Positions 42,501 through 49,638 of a stretch of 52,781 nt of DNA are shown here, piece after piece. The notes beneath the pieces were generated by a model that was not told the DNA's origin, ran no database searches, and saw nothing but the letters and a program-made list of their open reading frames with translations. The stretch is from the NCBI GenBank assembly GCA_964555935.1, contig CAZKUN010000032.1:1-52781 (forward strand). The letters are read 5' to 3'. Every line of letters begins with the position of its first letter. The first letter of the stretch is position 1. The position numbers and the translations under genes were made by a program. The stretch comes from CAZKUN01 sp964555935. Its GTDB lineage: Bacteria > Armatimonadota > Zipacnadia > Zipacnadales > VGFC01.

Positions 42501-43230
42501 CTACCCGCTGCCCGACGGGCGGATGCTCTGCGCGTCGACCTTGAAGGCGAAGGCGCGGGAGGATGTGGATCTGGGGATCTATGTTGTGGAGCCCCAGACC
42601 GGCGAGATGGAGTTGGTCTACAACGATCCCGAGGCGGCCGACTATGAGGCGAGGCCGCTGGTGGCGAGGCCGTTGCCTCCGACATTGGCGGAGGCAACGA
42701 GATCGGGTGAGTTCACGGGGACCTTCACGTGCATCTCGGCGCGCGATAGTCAGGAGCCTGGCGTGGAGGCGCGCGGGCGGTTGGTGAGGGTGATCGAGGG
42801 TCAACCGAGACCGGCGCGGCACAGCACGCAGACGAATCCGGGCGAGGTCTGGCAGAACCACGGCGGCACGCTGGCGCGCGTGCTCGGGACCGTGCCGTTG
42901 GCCGACGATGGATCGTTCAGCGTTGAGGTGCCGGCGGACCGCCTTCTACACTTCCAGATCCTCGACAGCGACCGGAAGGTGGTTGCCAACCAGCTGACTT
43001 GGATCTACGTGAGGCCGGGCGAGACGCGCACGTGCGTGGGGTGTCACGAGCAGCCGGATACGACGCCGATGACGCAACGCCCGATGGCGGCCGGCCGGCC
43101 GCCGGTGAAGTGCCTGCCGTTTGGCGACGAGTTCAACTACCGCGCGAAGGTCTGGCTGAAGGGTAACCTGCCGCCGCAGGCGGACGAACGAACGCGGACG
43201 GCGCGGGCGGTAAACCTACACGCCAGGTGA
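39592..43230 (+). CDS. HEAT-repeat / discoidin / PD40 / single-CxxCH protein, third HzsA-related paralog
   Basis: A 1,212-residue exported protein (signal MRGGLGLLLLFASAGWTA), start 39592 in an ATGA overlap with the heparinase gene. HEAT-like helices at about 20-140 (RAGAAEALGFLRACEAEDELIVRLKDG pattern, VRREAAMALGWCG) are followed by a discoidin domain at about 150-285, more HEAT repeats to about 660, then PD40 repeats from about 690 (VSWDGTRIIFTRRG, YLPDGRIVFASSRGG) and CVGCH at about 1149. Unlike the two paralogs it ends 60 residues after this motif, with no second CxxCH, so it may be truncated or a one-heme form. Residues 660-690, between HEAT and PD40, are encoded by two inserted hairpins. 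Converges on the next gene with 8 bp between stops. Confidence 0.8.
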   Translation: MRGGLGLLLLFASAGWTAEGPFAWQVVEQVERLASDDARARAGAAEALGFLRACEAEDELIVRLKDGSVEVRREAAMALGWCGGRESVEPLIAAMDDTDWTVAQGAWVALTNITGMEFPFDALGERDARAWREWWARAKDEAIPAEVRELLRGGVNLAAGSEVTGSTTYRGPPNVLTDGKLGPEYWQTKNVEFPQSCAVDLGEVKTIARVLIQQYADGYVMTDYEVATSGDGETWRSLGRKEQRSPAQLVVEFEPREARHVRITSYDNANRTYPTTFREIEISPPSNREQERGLRALGALGGEGAAELVMATLGPMRARPDALTPTQQAALKAGMAALGRLKDDGALPWMIGWLWETEWARSAAQALGEMGDDRAVPVLLAAYPTYAKGTNGERPARAPRDDTPGFLDLDRMYETPFHIAEALARLPWDDPRNRASLRQLAPLLIANLPQDFDGMMLYEPEAAQRITAYLLEVAGARREAVEAGLGYLEGDESRDGWPTQNARQVATWLPALGCESGDVERLVGLLEHENGWVRINACKTLAFLGDGGAVGPLVEALTAARNEAAYGYSGRFLDEEYADAAPRVREALVRALGILGARETAGLVDDVCADEGSVLEVRLAAARALADLGAADELREIAEGHALHTVRNAAREALWRRGQAWERRQARRLSYEGDVERPQAGMPAPREGADAAPGGYVFIKGDNVLPNFFQNDHWRQAYVTTDTGPSYRPGRNLWVLNESGEARPLTEFPDGYVAECEVSWDGTRIIFTRRGEDDPWWHVCEINADGTGFRQITDGPYHDVGPAYLPDGRIVFASSRGGMRDEYHGYLCTALHVMNPDGTDIHPIAINAGRDNEPAVMADGRIVFARLEVFYSRLKTELTIHAAYPDGTRDVVLYGPERREFWRALDVGPRGDDYAAQTPAMHRVLRISQPQSMADGGIVCASQGGLVVVGRERGSERIVPHDENMAFTTPYPLPDGRMLCASTLKAKAREDVDLGIYVVEPQTGEMELVYNDPEAADYEARPLVARPLPPTLAEATRSGEFTGTFTCISARDSQEPGVEARGRLVRVIEGQPRPARHSTQTNPGEVWQNHGGTLARVLGTVPLADDGSFSVEVPADRLLHFQILDSDRKVVANQLTWIYVRPGETRTCVGCHEQPDTTPMTQRPMAAGRPPVKCLPFGDEFNYRAKVWLKGNLPPQADERTRTARAVNLHAR
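41584..41604 (+). repeat. GTAG-type hairpin, class A, copy 3 (inside CDS)
   Basis: Arms CAGGCG (41584-41589) and CGCCTG (41593-41598), loop AGA, then TCCTACGAA; outer base pairs of the class A stem are degraded. In frame, coding for QARRLSYE in the HEAT-PD40 linker. Confidence 0.75.
41624..41647 (+). repeat. Hairpin class E, copy 2 (inside CDS)
   Basis: Arms CGCAGGCA (41624-41631) and TGCCTGCG (41636-41643), loop GGAA, then CCAC in place of GTAC. Second half of a doublet with the class A copy; codes for PQAGMPAP. Confidence 0.75.
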
Positions 43231-43238
43231 CGCGCCGC

Positions 43239-44582
43239 CTAGGTGGGCAGCTCGTAGCCGGCCCGGCGCGGACGGGAGAGCATCGCGTTGCCCTCGTCGC
43301 AGTTCGTGAACTTCTCCGCGACCGGATCCCAATTGAGCGTCTCGCCGACGCGTCCGACATCGCGGGCGATGTTGGTCAGGTAACAGAGCGCGTGTGAGCG
43401 CTGGCCATACTCAATATCAGCCGCGCACGTCTCGCGCGTTTTGATGCACGTGGCCCAGTCAGCCACGTGGTGGTGATTCTCGTCCAGCGGGTTGCGGCCT
43501 GGGTTCTCGGGCGCCTCGATGATCTCGCCGGGATCGCTCCAGAGCACGTTGCGCTCGATCTCGAGCGTGCCCTTCTCACACACGAACGCCGCTCCGAGGC
43601 CGTGCAGGCTCTTGTCCTTGCGGTCGCGGTGGAACTTCAGCACCACTCCATCCGCGTACTTCATGCTGACCTTCGCCCGGGGTCCGACGAGGCCCGGATC
43701 GTTCGGATCCGGGTAGACGCCCTTGCGAGCGACCGCCTCGTCGAGCGTCACCTCAACCGGGCCGGTGTCGTCCGTGCCGAGCGCGCGATTGATTTGATCG
43801 TAGGCATGCGCTCCCCATCCGGTGACTCCGAATGACAGTCCGCCGCCGTCGTAGTCCCACCAACGCATCCACCCGCGGTGAAGCTGGCTGTGATACGGCC
43901 GCATGACCGCCTGGTTGGTCCAGATATCCCACCACTGATCGTAGCCCGCGTCTGGCATGGGCTCGGCGGGCTTGTCGTCCCAGACCTCGGCCCCGACGAA
44001 GTTGGGAGCCAGGACCTCCTTGACCTTGCCCAGCGCGCCGCTCTTGACGAGGTCGCTGGCCCAGTTGTTGATGGGGATCGTGCGTTGCTGCGTCCCGATC
44101 TGCGTGACGCGCTCGTACTTGCGAGCGGCGTTGACCATCTCGCGTCCCTCGGCGATGGTGAGGCACATCGGTTTCTCGATATACGTGTCGACCCCCATCT
44201 GCATCGCGTGAAGCGCAACCCAAGCGCGGGCGTGGGTGGTGGTCTCGATCATCACGCCGTCGAGGTTCTCGACCTCGCACATCTGGCGGAAGTCGAGATA
44301 GCTCTTCCAGTCCTGGCCCTGTCCGACGTCGTTGCGGTAGCCGGCGATTCGGTTGGGAAGGAGATCGCAAATGGCCGCAATCCGAACGCCCGGAACACCC
44401 GCGCACGTCCGGGCCAGTTGCTTTGCCCGTCCACCCAGGCCGATGACGCCGATGTTGACCATCTCGTTGGCGCCGGGCTGGTCGCCCTGGCCGAGAGCGG
44501 CTGAGGTGATGACGTACGGCATTGCGAGGGCGGCGGCCCCGGCCCTGATAGCGTCGCGTCGGGCGAGCTTGCGGTCAGTCAT
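43239..44582 (-). CDS. Tat-type exported Gfo/Idh/MocA oxidoreductase
   Basis: A 447-residue protein whose N-terminus, RKLARRDAIRAGAAALAMPYV, is a twin-arginine-type signal, implying export in folded, cofactor-loaded form. The Rossmann motif is GVIGLGGRA, and EKP is intact in DTYIEKPMCLT. The C-terminal domain shows YHSQLHRGWMRWWDYDGGGLSFGVTGWGAHAYDQI, characteristic of a large exported Gfo/Idh subgroup common in Planctomycetota and relatives. Likely acts on sugars with tightly bound NAD(P) outside the cytoplasm (known for glucose-fructose oxidoreductase; inferred here). Last gene of an operon with a nitrilase, PL4-like lyase and another exported Gfo/Idh. Confidence 0.88.
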   Translation of the reverse strand: MTDRKLARRDAIRAGAAALAMPYVITSAALGQGDQPGANEMVNIGVIGLGGRAKQLARTCAGVPGVRIAAICDLLPNRIAGYRNDVGQGQDWKSYLDFRQMCEVENLDGVMIETTTHARAWVALHAMQMGVDTYIEKPMCLTIAEGREMVNAARKYERVTQIGTQQRTIPINNWASDLVKSGALGKVKEVLAPNFVGAEVWDDKPAEPMPDAGYDQWWDIWTNQAVMRPYHSQLHRGWMRWWDYDGGGLSFGVTGWGAHAYDQINRALGTDDTGPVEVTLDEAVARKGVYPDPNDPGLVGPRAKVSMKYADGVVLKFHRDRKDKSLHGLGAAFVCEKGTLEIERNVLWSDPGEIIEAPENPGRNPLDENHHHVADWATCIKTRETCAADIEYGQRSHALCYLTNIARDVGRVGETLNWDPVAEKFTNCDEGNAMLSRPRRAGYELPT

Positions 44583-44605
44583 GGTGGTTACTCCTCAAGC
44601 GTAAT

Positions 44606-45421
44606 TCACTCGGGTCTCGGCAGGTCCAGGTGGTCGCTCAGATACGGAGCGGCTGTCTCGGCCCATTTCGGGATGAGGTCGAAGTTGACCTCGGCACTGA
44701 CGACGCCCTCTTCGTCGGGGAGTTCGGCGAGCACCTCGCCCCACGGCGCGATGATGGCGGAGCGTCCGACGCCCTGCAGGAACCCGCCGGAATCGTACGT
44801 GCCACAGTGGTTGGCGGAGATGAAGTAGACGCCGTTCTCAAGGGCCCGCGTGACGGCTTGGGCTCTGAGCGCATCACCCGCGGGATAGCCCCACTCGCGA
44901 CAGGTGTCGCTGTCGATCCAGGCGGTCGGGTGGATCAGCAGGCGGGCGCCGCGGGTGACGAGGTCGCGCATGTACTCGGGGAAGATGTAGTCATAGCAGA
45001 TGCAGATGCCGGCGGTCGCGAAGCCGAGGTCCTGAACGCAGGCGCGTCGGCCGCGGGCGAATGAATCGGCCTCGCTCATGTAGAGGTAGCATTTGTGGTA
45101 GACGGCGGCGAGATCGCCCGTCGGTGAGATGACGAGGGCGGAGTTGTAGACATCATCACCTGAGCGCGTCGCCATGCCGGCGACGACCCAGATGGACGCC
45201 TCAGCCGCGGCGGCGCAGAGCCCGGCGGACGAGGGGCCCGGAACCGGCTCGGCGAGATCGGCCATACCATCGTAGACGAGGCCTGTCGTGGCGCACTCGG
45301 GGAAGCAGACCAGGTCGGCCGACTGGCCGCGGGCCTCGGCGATGAGGTCGACCATCTTGGCCACGTTGGCGCCGACGTCTCCGACCACGCAGTTGAGCTG
45401 AGCGACGGCGAGTTTGGGCAT
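44606..45421 (-). CDS. Carbon-nitrogen hydrolase (nitrilase superfamily)
   Basis: A 271-residue cytoplasmic amidase-like enzyme. The Glu-Lys-Cys triad is complete and in order: Glu in VCFPECATTG, Lys in VYHKCYLY and Cys in ICICYDYIFPEY. The start at 45421 follows GAGGGGTG; a longer frame upstream overlaps the PL4-like gene and lacks a ribosome site. Substrate unknown; in a polysaccharide operon an N-acyl sugar or amide side group is possible. Placed between the PL4-like lyase and the Tat Gfo/Idh gene, same strand, with short gaps. Confidence 0.9.
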   Translation of the reverse strand: MPKLAVAQLNCVVGDVGANVAKMVDLIAEARGQSADLVCFPECATTGLVYDGMADLAEPVPGPSSAGLCAAAAEASIWVVAGMATRSGDDVYNSALVISPTGDLAAVYHKCYLYMSEADSFARGRRACVQDLGFATAGICICYDYIFPEYMRDLVTRGARLLIHPTAWIDSDTCREWGYPAGDALRAQAVTRALENGVYFISANHCGTYDSGGFLQGVGRSAIIAPWGEVLAELPDEEGVVSAEVNFDLIPKWAETAAPYLSDHLDLPRPE

Positions 45422-45467
45422 GACGCACCCCTCGGCGGGTGGTTCGAGGTCGAACGGGCGGCGGCCT

Positions 45468-47273
45468 CTAACGTGCGATCTCAAGCCGCAGGTAATCGTA
45501 CATGATGGCTTTCGCAGGCAGGGCGAGCGGGTTGAACGGGCCGGGTTTCGGGAGACCGTTTTCGATCTTGAGCGAGAGCGTGTTCGCGCCGGTGGTGAGC
45601 AGGGAGGCCGGGAACGGAATGGTGAGAAGGCGGTAGCGGCCGGCCTCGACGGCGTCGCGGGTGACGCAGGAATCGTGGGGAAAGACCTCGCGGTGGATCT
45701 CCGCGTCGTTCATGCGAGCGACCAGGCGCGCTCCCCCCGTGGCTCCGGCGATGGCGATGGTAAGGGTTGGCTCGCCGGCGGGCGCGTCGGGCAGGTCGAA
45801 GAGCACTTCCCACTCGGGCAGGCGCCACTCGCCGTCAGGATGCTGAAGGGCTGGCTGGCAGTAGTTCCAGTCCGCACGCGCCTCGCTCTCGCCGATGCGG
45901 AACTCGACGCCCTCGGGGAAGTCCTCGCGATAGCGATTCCATAGTCCGAACTGCCGGGGCTGGTCGCCGTAACGGAACTCGCCCGCCGAGCGATCGGGCG
46001 TTCCGATCTCCCAGAGCGCCTCGCCGCGAGACAGGGGCTGCCAGTCGAGGTCGCCCAGGTCGGTGGCCCTGTCCGCGGAGACGACGACGTCGTCAAGTCG
46101 GAACTCGCCTAGAACGCCGGGAGCAAAACCGTAGAGCGTGTAGGCGCCGGGGCTGACGTCGCGAATGGTGAACGCGCCGTCGTCCGCGGCATGGGCTGAG
46201 AAGACGTAGCCGCGCCCGGCGACCTGCCAATCCACAACAGGCTCGGCGAGGATGAGGCGAGCGTCGGGGAACGGAGCCCGTCCAGCGACGCTGCCGCGCG
46301 GGAGCGCGTAGGCGGGCTCGTCCACCCACTGGTACGGCCACTTTTGGGCCTCGGCGTCGGCTCGTGACTTCGCGTCTTGCCACATGGCCTGGGGGGAGTC
46401 GGCAGCGTTGGCGTAGAGCAGGAACGGGCCGTAGACCTTGGACCACTCACCGTCGATTTCCAGCGACGAGCCCTCACCGAGAAAATGCCCGGCGTGGAAC
46501 ATCCGGAGCATGATCACATCGTCCTCGTGGACGGTGAGGTTCTGCTTGGTCGGGCCGCCGTTGACGTACTCGCTACTCGGCGTGACGACCCACAGCCCGG
46601 ATCGCCCGCCGGTCATCCCGTGAACGCGGTGGCTGTCCTCGTATTCCGTGAGGTTGTACTTGGTGGCGATGCGGCCATCAGGGAAGCGGGATGTGGCGTC
46701 GGTCACGCGTTCTGGTTTCTCGCCTGGAGGCATCTTTGGGAAGGTCCCGGTCATCGCGTCCGACACGAAGTAGTGGGTGAACAACGACGGATCCGGTCGG
46801 AAGGCCATCCGGGTCTGGCCCAAGCTGAACGCCGGGAGGTCGGGCGGGTGATGGAAGACGACGTAGATGGCGACGGCTGGATCGTCTCGCCGGACGACGT
46901 AGTGGATGGCGATGTCGAGCGGGATGTGGAATGCGTTGGCGAGGTCGCGGGCCTCGATGTTGGTGCGGATGCGGAGTTCCACAAGGTCGGGCGACTCGCG
47001 TATGACCTCGGCGACGGCCGGGATGTGGTGCCCGAAGCGGGAGTACTGCCCTTCCACGTCGCCGGAGCTGAAGTTGATGTCGAGGTAGGCGCCGGATTCG
47101 GTGAGGAGTTCGGGGCCATCGTCGAGGCGCAGAGACGTGACGTAGTTGCGGGCCTGCTCGATGGAGAGCGAGATGCGCCCGTTGGAGACGTGCCAGTAGC
47201 CTCCGTCATCGAGCAGCGAGACGGGATCGGCGGATGCGCCGGCTGTGATGACGAGTGCCAAGAAGGTTGTCAT
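45468..47273 (-). CDS. PL4-like rhamnogalacturonan lyase
   Basis: A 601-residue exported protein (signal MTTFLALVITAGASA). The three-part layout of rhamnogalacturonan lyases is visible: an N-terminal beta-sandwich catalytic domain to about residue 330 (YWHVSNGRISLSIEQARNYVTSLRLDDGPELL), a fibronectin-like domain at about 330-410 (ISVRG-like GSVAGRAPFPDARLILAEP, FTIRDVSPGAYTLYGFAPGVLGEF), and a C-terminal jelly roll (LWEIGTPDRSAGEFRYGD, GANTLSLKIENG) ending IMYDYLRLEIAR. GTPDRSAGEF is a near-signature of the third domain. Predicted to cleave pectin rhamnogalacturonan-I type backbones; catalytic Lys/His were not aligned. Starts 2 bp after the exported Gfo/Idh stop, so the two are co-translated. 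Confidence 0.82.
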   Translation of the reverse strand: MTTFLALVITAGASADPVSLLDDGGYWHVSNGRISLSIEQARNYVTSLRLDDGPELLTESGAYLDINFSSGDVEGQYSRFGHHIPAVAEVIRESPDLVELRIRTNIEARDLANAFHIPLDIAIHYVVRRDDPAVAIYVVFHHPPDLPAFSLGQTRMAFRPDPSLFTHYFVSDAMTGTFPKMPPGEKPERVTDATSRFPDGRIATKYNLTEYEDSHRVHGMTGGRSGLWVVTPSSEYVNGGPTKQNLTVHEDDVIMLRMFHAGHFLGEGSSLEIDGEWSKVYGPFLLYANAADSPQAMWQDAKSRADAEAQKWPYQWVDEPAYALPRGSVAGRAPFPDARLILAEPVVDWQVAGRGYVFSAHAADDGAFTIRDVSPGAYTLYGFAPGVLGEFRLDDVVVSADRATDLGDLDWQPLSRGEALWEIGTPDRSAGEFRYGDQPRQFGLWNRYREDFPEGVEFRIGESEARADWNYCQPALQHPDGEWRLPEWEVLFDLPDAPAGEPTLTIAIAGATGGARLVARMNDAEIHREVFPHDSCVTRDAVEAGRYRLLTIPFPASLLTTGANTLSLKIENGLPKPGPFNPLALPAKAIMYDYLRLEIAR

Positions 47274-47275
47274 GG

Positions 47276-48247
47276 TCAGTCGAGGTCGATGTCAGGCATC
47301 TTGACGGGTTTGCCTCGGCGGCGCTTGCTCTTGTCGGCGAGTTCCATGAAGGCGGCCACTTCGACGAGTTCCTCGGGAGTCATCGGCGCGATGCCGGTCT
47401 GAACGAACTTGACGATCTCCTCGACGAGCCCTTTGTAGCTGTGTCCCTCGGCGGTCGCGACGCCTTTGGAGCCGAAGACGGTGGCGCCATAGCCGTGCTT
47501 GCCGGCGCGAGTGCCGCGGAAGGTACCAATGCGCCCGTCCTCCCAGACGCCGACCACGACATCGGCGCCCGCTACGGACGCGCGAGTGACGGACTTGCAT
47601 CCAGGCCCCATTGCCGCGTAGAGGATCTCAACCCCGTGGACGCCGTACCAGTACAGATCCGGGTGATGAGGCTCGATACTGCATGGGGAATACGCATCGC
47701 AGCCGAGCACGTCGCCCACCGTTTCTGGATCGATCGCCGCGCGGACGCCGCTATACCACCTCAGGCTCGATCCACCGAACCATGGCACGTCGGCGGCCTT
47801 GGCGAGACGCGCGATCTCAAGAACGTCCTCGTAGCTCGCGCCAACGGGCTTGTCGATGAAGAACGGAAGCCCCGCGGCGATGACGGGTCGCGCCTGCTCA
47901 AGATCCGGGCGGCCGTCGACGCTCGTGATCAGGACCGCGTCGACCTTCTCGCACAGCTCGGGAATGGTGTCGACAATCTCGACGCCGAACTTGACCTTGA
48001 GTTGCTGCGTGTAGCCCTCCAGCCGATCAGCGCTGGAGGGGATATCGGGACTCCCACCCTTGACCGCCGCAACGACCTTGGCGCCCGGCACGTGCTCGCC
48101 GTGGTTGGCATCGTTGAGGATGCTGGTGAAGGCGATGACGTGGGACGTGTCGAGGCCGATGAGACCGAGTTTGACCGGCGCATCGTCAGCAAACGCGGCA
48201 ACTGAAAGGACCAGGAGAAGGGCTACGACCAAGGGCAGGCGGGTCAT
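47276..48247 (-). CDS. Sec-exported Gfo/Idh-like oxidoreductase
   Basis: A 323-residue protein with a Sec-type signal (MTRLPLVVALLLVLSVAAFA); GGAGG precedes the start at 48247. The Rossmann start is KLGLIGLDTSHV, lacking GxGxxG, and the EKP motif appears as DKP in LPFFIDKPVGAS, so the lysine is kept. The C-terminal half is short compared with typical family members (about 390 residues) and ends in a basic tail KSKRRRGKPVKMP. A Sec-exported, cofactor-dependent enzyme is unusual because NAD would have to bind after export; it may act as a scaffold or binding protein. Upstream partner of the PL4-like gene. Confidence 0.8.
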   Translation of the reverse strand: MTRLPLVVALLLVLSVAAFADDAPVKLGLIGLDTSHVIAFTSILNDANHGEHVPGAKVVAAVKGGSPDIPSSADRLEGYTQQLKVKFGVEIVDTIPELCEKVDAVLITSVDGRPDLEQARPVIAAGLPFFIDKPVGASYEDVLEIARLAKAADVPWFGGSSLRWYSGVRAAIDPETVGDVLGCDAYSPCSIEPHHPDLYWYGVHGVEILYAAMGPGCKSVTRASVAGADVVVGVWEDGRIGTFRGTRAGKHGYGATVFGSKGVATAEGHSYKGLVEEIVKFVQTGIAPMTPEELVEVAAFMELADKSKRRRGKPVKMPDIDLD

Positions 48248-48267
48248 CTGAGACCTCCGATGCGGCA

Positions 48268-48885
48268 TTATCCCGGGACGCGGACGCCTTTCGAACCGAG
48301 AGCGTCGAGGAACAGTTCATCGACGTCGCCTCCGGCGCGTTGGCAAAGCTCCACCTGCTCAGCCGAGGAGTGGTAGCTGCCAATCGCCCACATCACCGCG
48401 GCAAGGTTCCGGTGCGTGCCGACGCGATCCTCCCCGCCGAGCGCCTGTTTGCCCAGATGGATCGCTGCCTGCGTCGGCGCGCCCTCGTCGTAGAGGTCGA
48501 ATAGCAGGCTCAGCAGCGCGCCGGCGTATGCCTGATCCTCGTCGCAGGCCTCCCAGTAGAGTCCGGCCGCCCGGTCGAGGCGACTGTCGACGATGGATTG
48601 GGTCAGATCAGCATGACGGGCGGCCGTTCGGCTATCATCGGACAGTTGCGCGTTGAACTTCGCCATTGCCGCGTCCACCTCAGGCGTGCGATCGACGCCC
48701 AGATCCGTGGCCGCGAAGGCGAGAGCGCGCTCGCTTGATTGCTCGACGGTAAGAGGCCCGTCGACAGGCGGAGCCGGTAGGGATGGGGGCGTCTGGATGA
48801 CGGTGCGGCCGCGGGGGCGCAGCAGCAACCAACCCACTGCGGCGACGCCGATGAGCAATGCCAACAGGATGGCGACCTTCTTCAT
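48268..48885 (-). CDS. Small N-terminally anchored protein of unknown function
   Basis: A 205-residue protein I do not recognise. A single hydrophobic segment at residues 4-24 (AILLALLIGVAAVGWLLL) is followed by a proline-rich linker and an alpha-helical region of about 150 residues with helix pairs reminiscent of TPR or similar repeats (ARHADLTQSIVDSRLDRAAGLYWEAC, TQAAIHLGKQAL). GGAGG lies before the start at 48885. It ends 20 bp before the exported Gfo/Idh gene and is probably the first gene of that operon. Confidence 0.7.
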   Translation of the reverse strand: MKKVAILLALLIGVAAVGWLLLRPRGRTVIQTPPSLPAPPVDGPLTVEQSSERALAFAATDLGVDRTPEVDAAMAKFNAQLSDDSRTAARHADLTQSIVDSRLDRAAGLYWEACDEDQAYAGALLSLLFDLYDEGAPTQAAIHLGKQALGGEDRVGTHRNLAAVMWAIGSYHSSAEQVELCQRAGGDVDELFLDALGSKGVRVPG

Positions 48886-48930
48886 GGGACCCTCCTCGAA
48901 GCCAGTTTGCCCCAAGGTATACCACGGGCC

Positions 48931-48946
48931 TCAAGCACTTGAGTGC
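48931..48946 (+). repeat. Repeat family J, copy 3
   Basis: Identical 16-mer to 8585-8600, with CTCAAG/CTTGAG pairing when the preceding C is included. Located between the anchored-protein gene and the MBL-fold gene, and lies about 40 kb from its twin. Confidence 0.55.
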
Positions 48947-48960
48947 CGCGAGCGGCGAAC

Positions 48961-49638
48961 TCAGGCGAGCCAGGTGCGGAGCAGATCTGCGCTGATCGCG
49001 TCGCCATGTCCGGGGTGGAAGGTGTGAACGCCGGCATCGAGGAGCATTCGCCATTGCTCGAACATGAGGGGCGGGCTGTCGTGGAAGATGGGGATGCCAT
49101 AGCCGGTCAACCGCCGGTTGGCCATCAGGTCGCCGACGAAGGCATGGCCGGAGTCGAGCACCACGGAGATAGATCCGGAGGAGTGGCCTGGCGTGGGCAC
49201 GATACGGCCGGGCGGAGCGCCGGCTGGGAGCCGGGCCTCATCATGAAGTCGGATGTCAGGCGTGACGGCACGGAAGGCGAGAAGCCACTTCGTGCGCCAG
49301 CCGAGCCAGGCGAGGGCGTGACCTGTGACCCAGGTCGTCGGCGGGATGACGACCCGCCCCTCGCGAAGCCAATCCGCCTCGGCGGCGTGGGCGTAGATCT
49401 GACACTCCGGGCTGAGTTCCTTGAGCCGGGCGAAGACGCCGACATGGTCGAGGTGGCAGTGGGTTGCGACGGCCCAGCGGATGTCGGCGGGCTCGATCGA
49501 GTGTTTGCGGAGCGCGCCGATGAACCACGGCCAGTGGAACCACGCGCCACCATCGACGAGCAAGTAGCCGCCCTCACCGCGAATGAGGTGGCAGTTGCAG
49601 ATGGGCAGGTCGAGCGTGGTGATCGGGTTGTCGGTCAT
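48961..49638 (-). CDS. Metallo-beta-lactamase-fold hydrolase
   Basis: A 225-residue cytoplasmic protein with the metal motif THCHLDH (His60, His62, Asp64, His65), a further His in PTPGHSSGS, an Asp in FVGDLMANR and a terminal PGHGD, a complete di-zinc binding set. Typical of glyoxalase-II/RNase-Z-like hydrolases; substrate unknown. Its start overlaps the stop of the URO-D gene by four bases (ATGA), so translation is coupled. A family J repeat lies just after its stop. Confidence 0.9.
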   Translation of the reverse strand: MTDNPITTLDLPICNCHLIRGEGGYLLVDGGAWFHWPWFIGALRKHSIEPADIRWAVATHCHLDHVGVFARLKELSPECQIYAHAAEADWLREGRVVIPPTTWVTGHALAWLGWRTKWLLAFRAVTPDIRLHDEARLPAGAPPGRIVPTPGHSSGSISVVLDSGHAFVGDLMANRRLTGYGIPIFHDSPPLMFEQWRMLLDAGVHTFHPGHGDAISADLLRTWLA

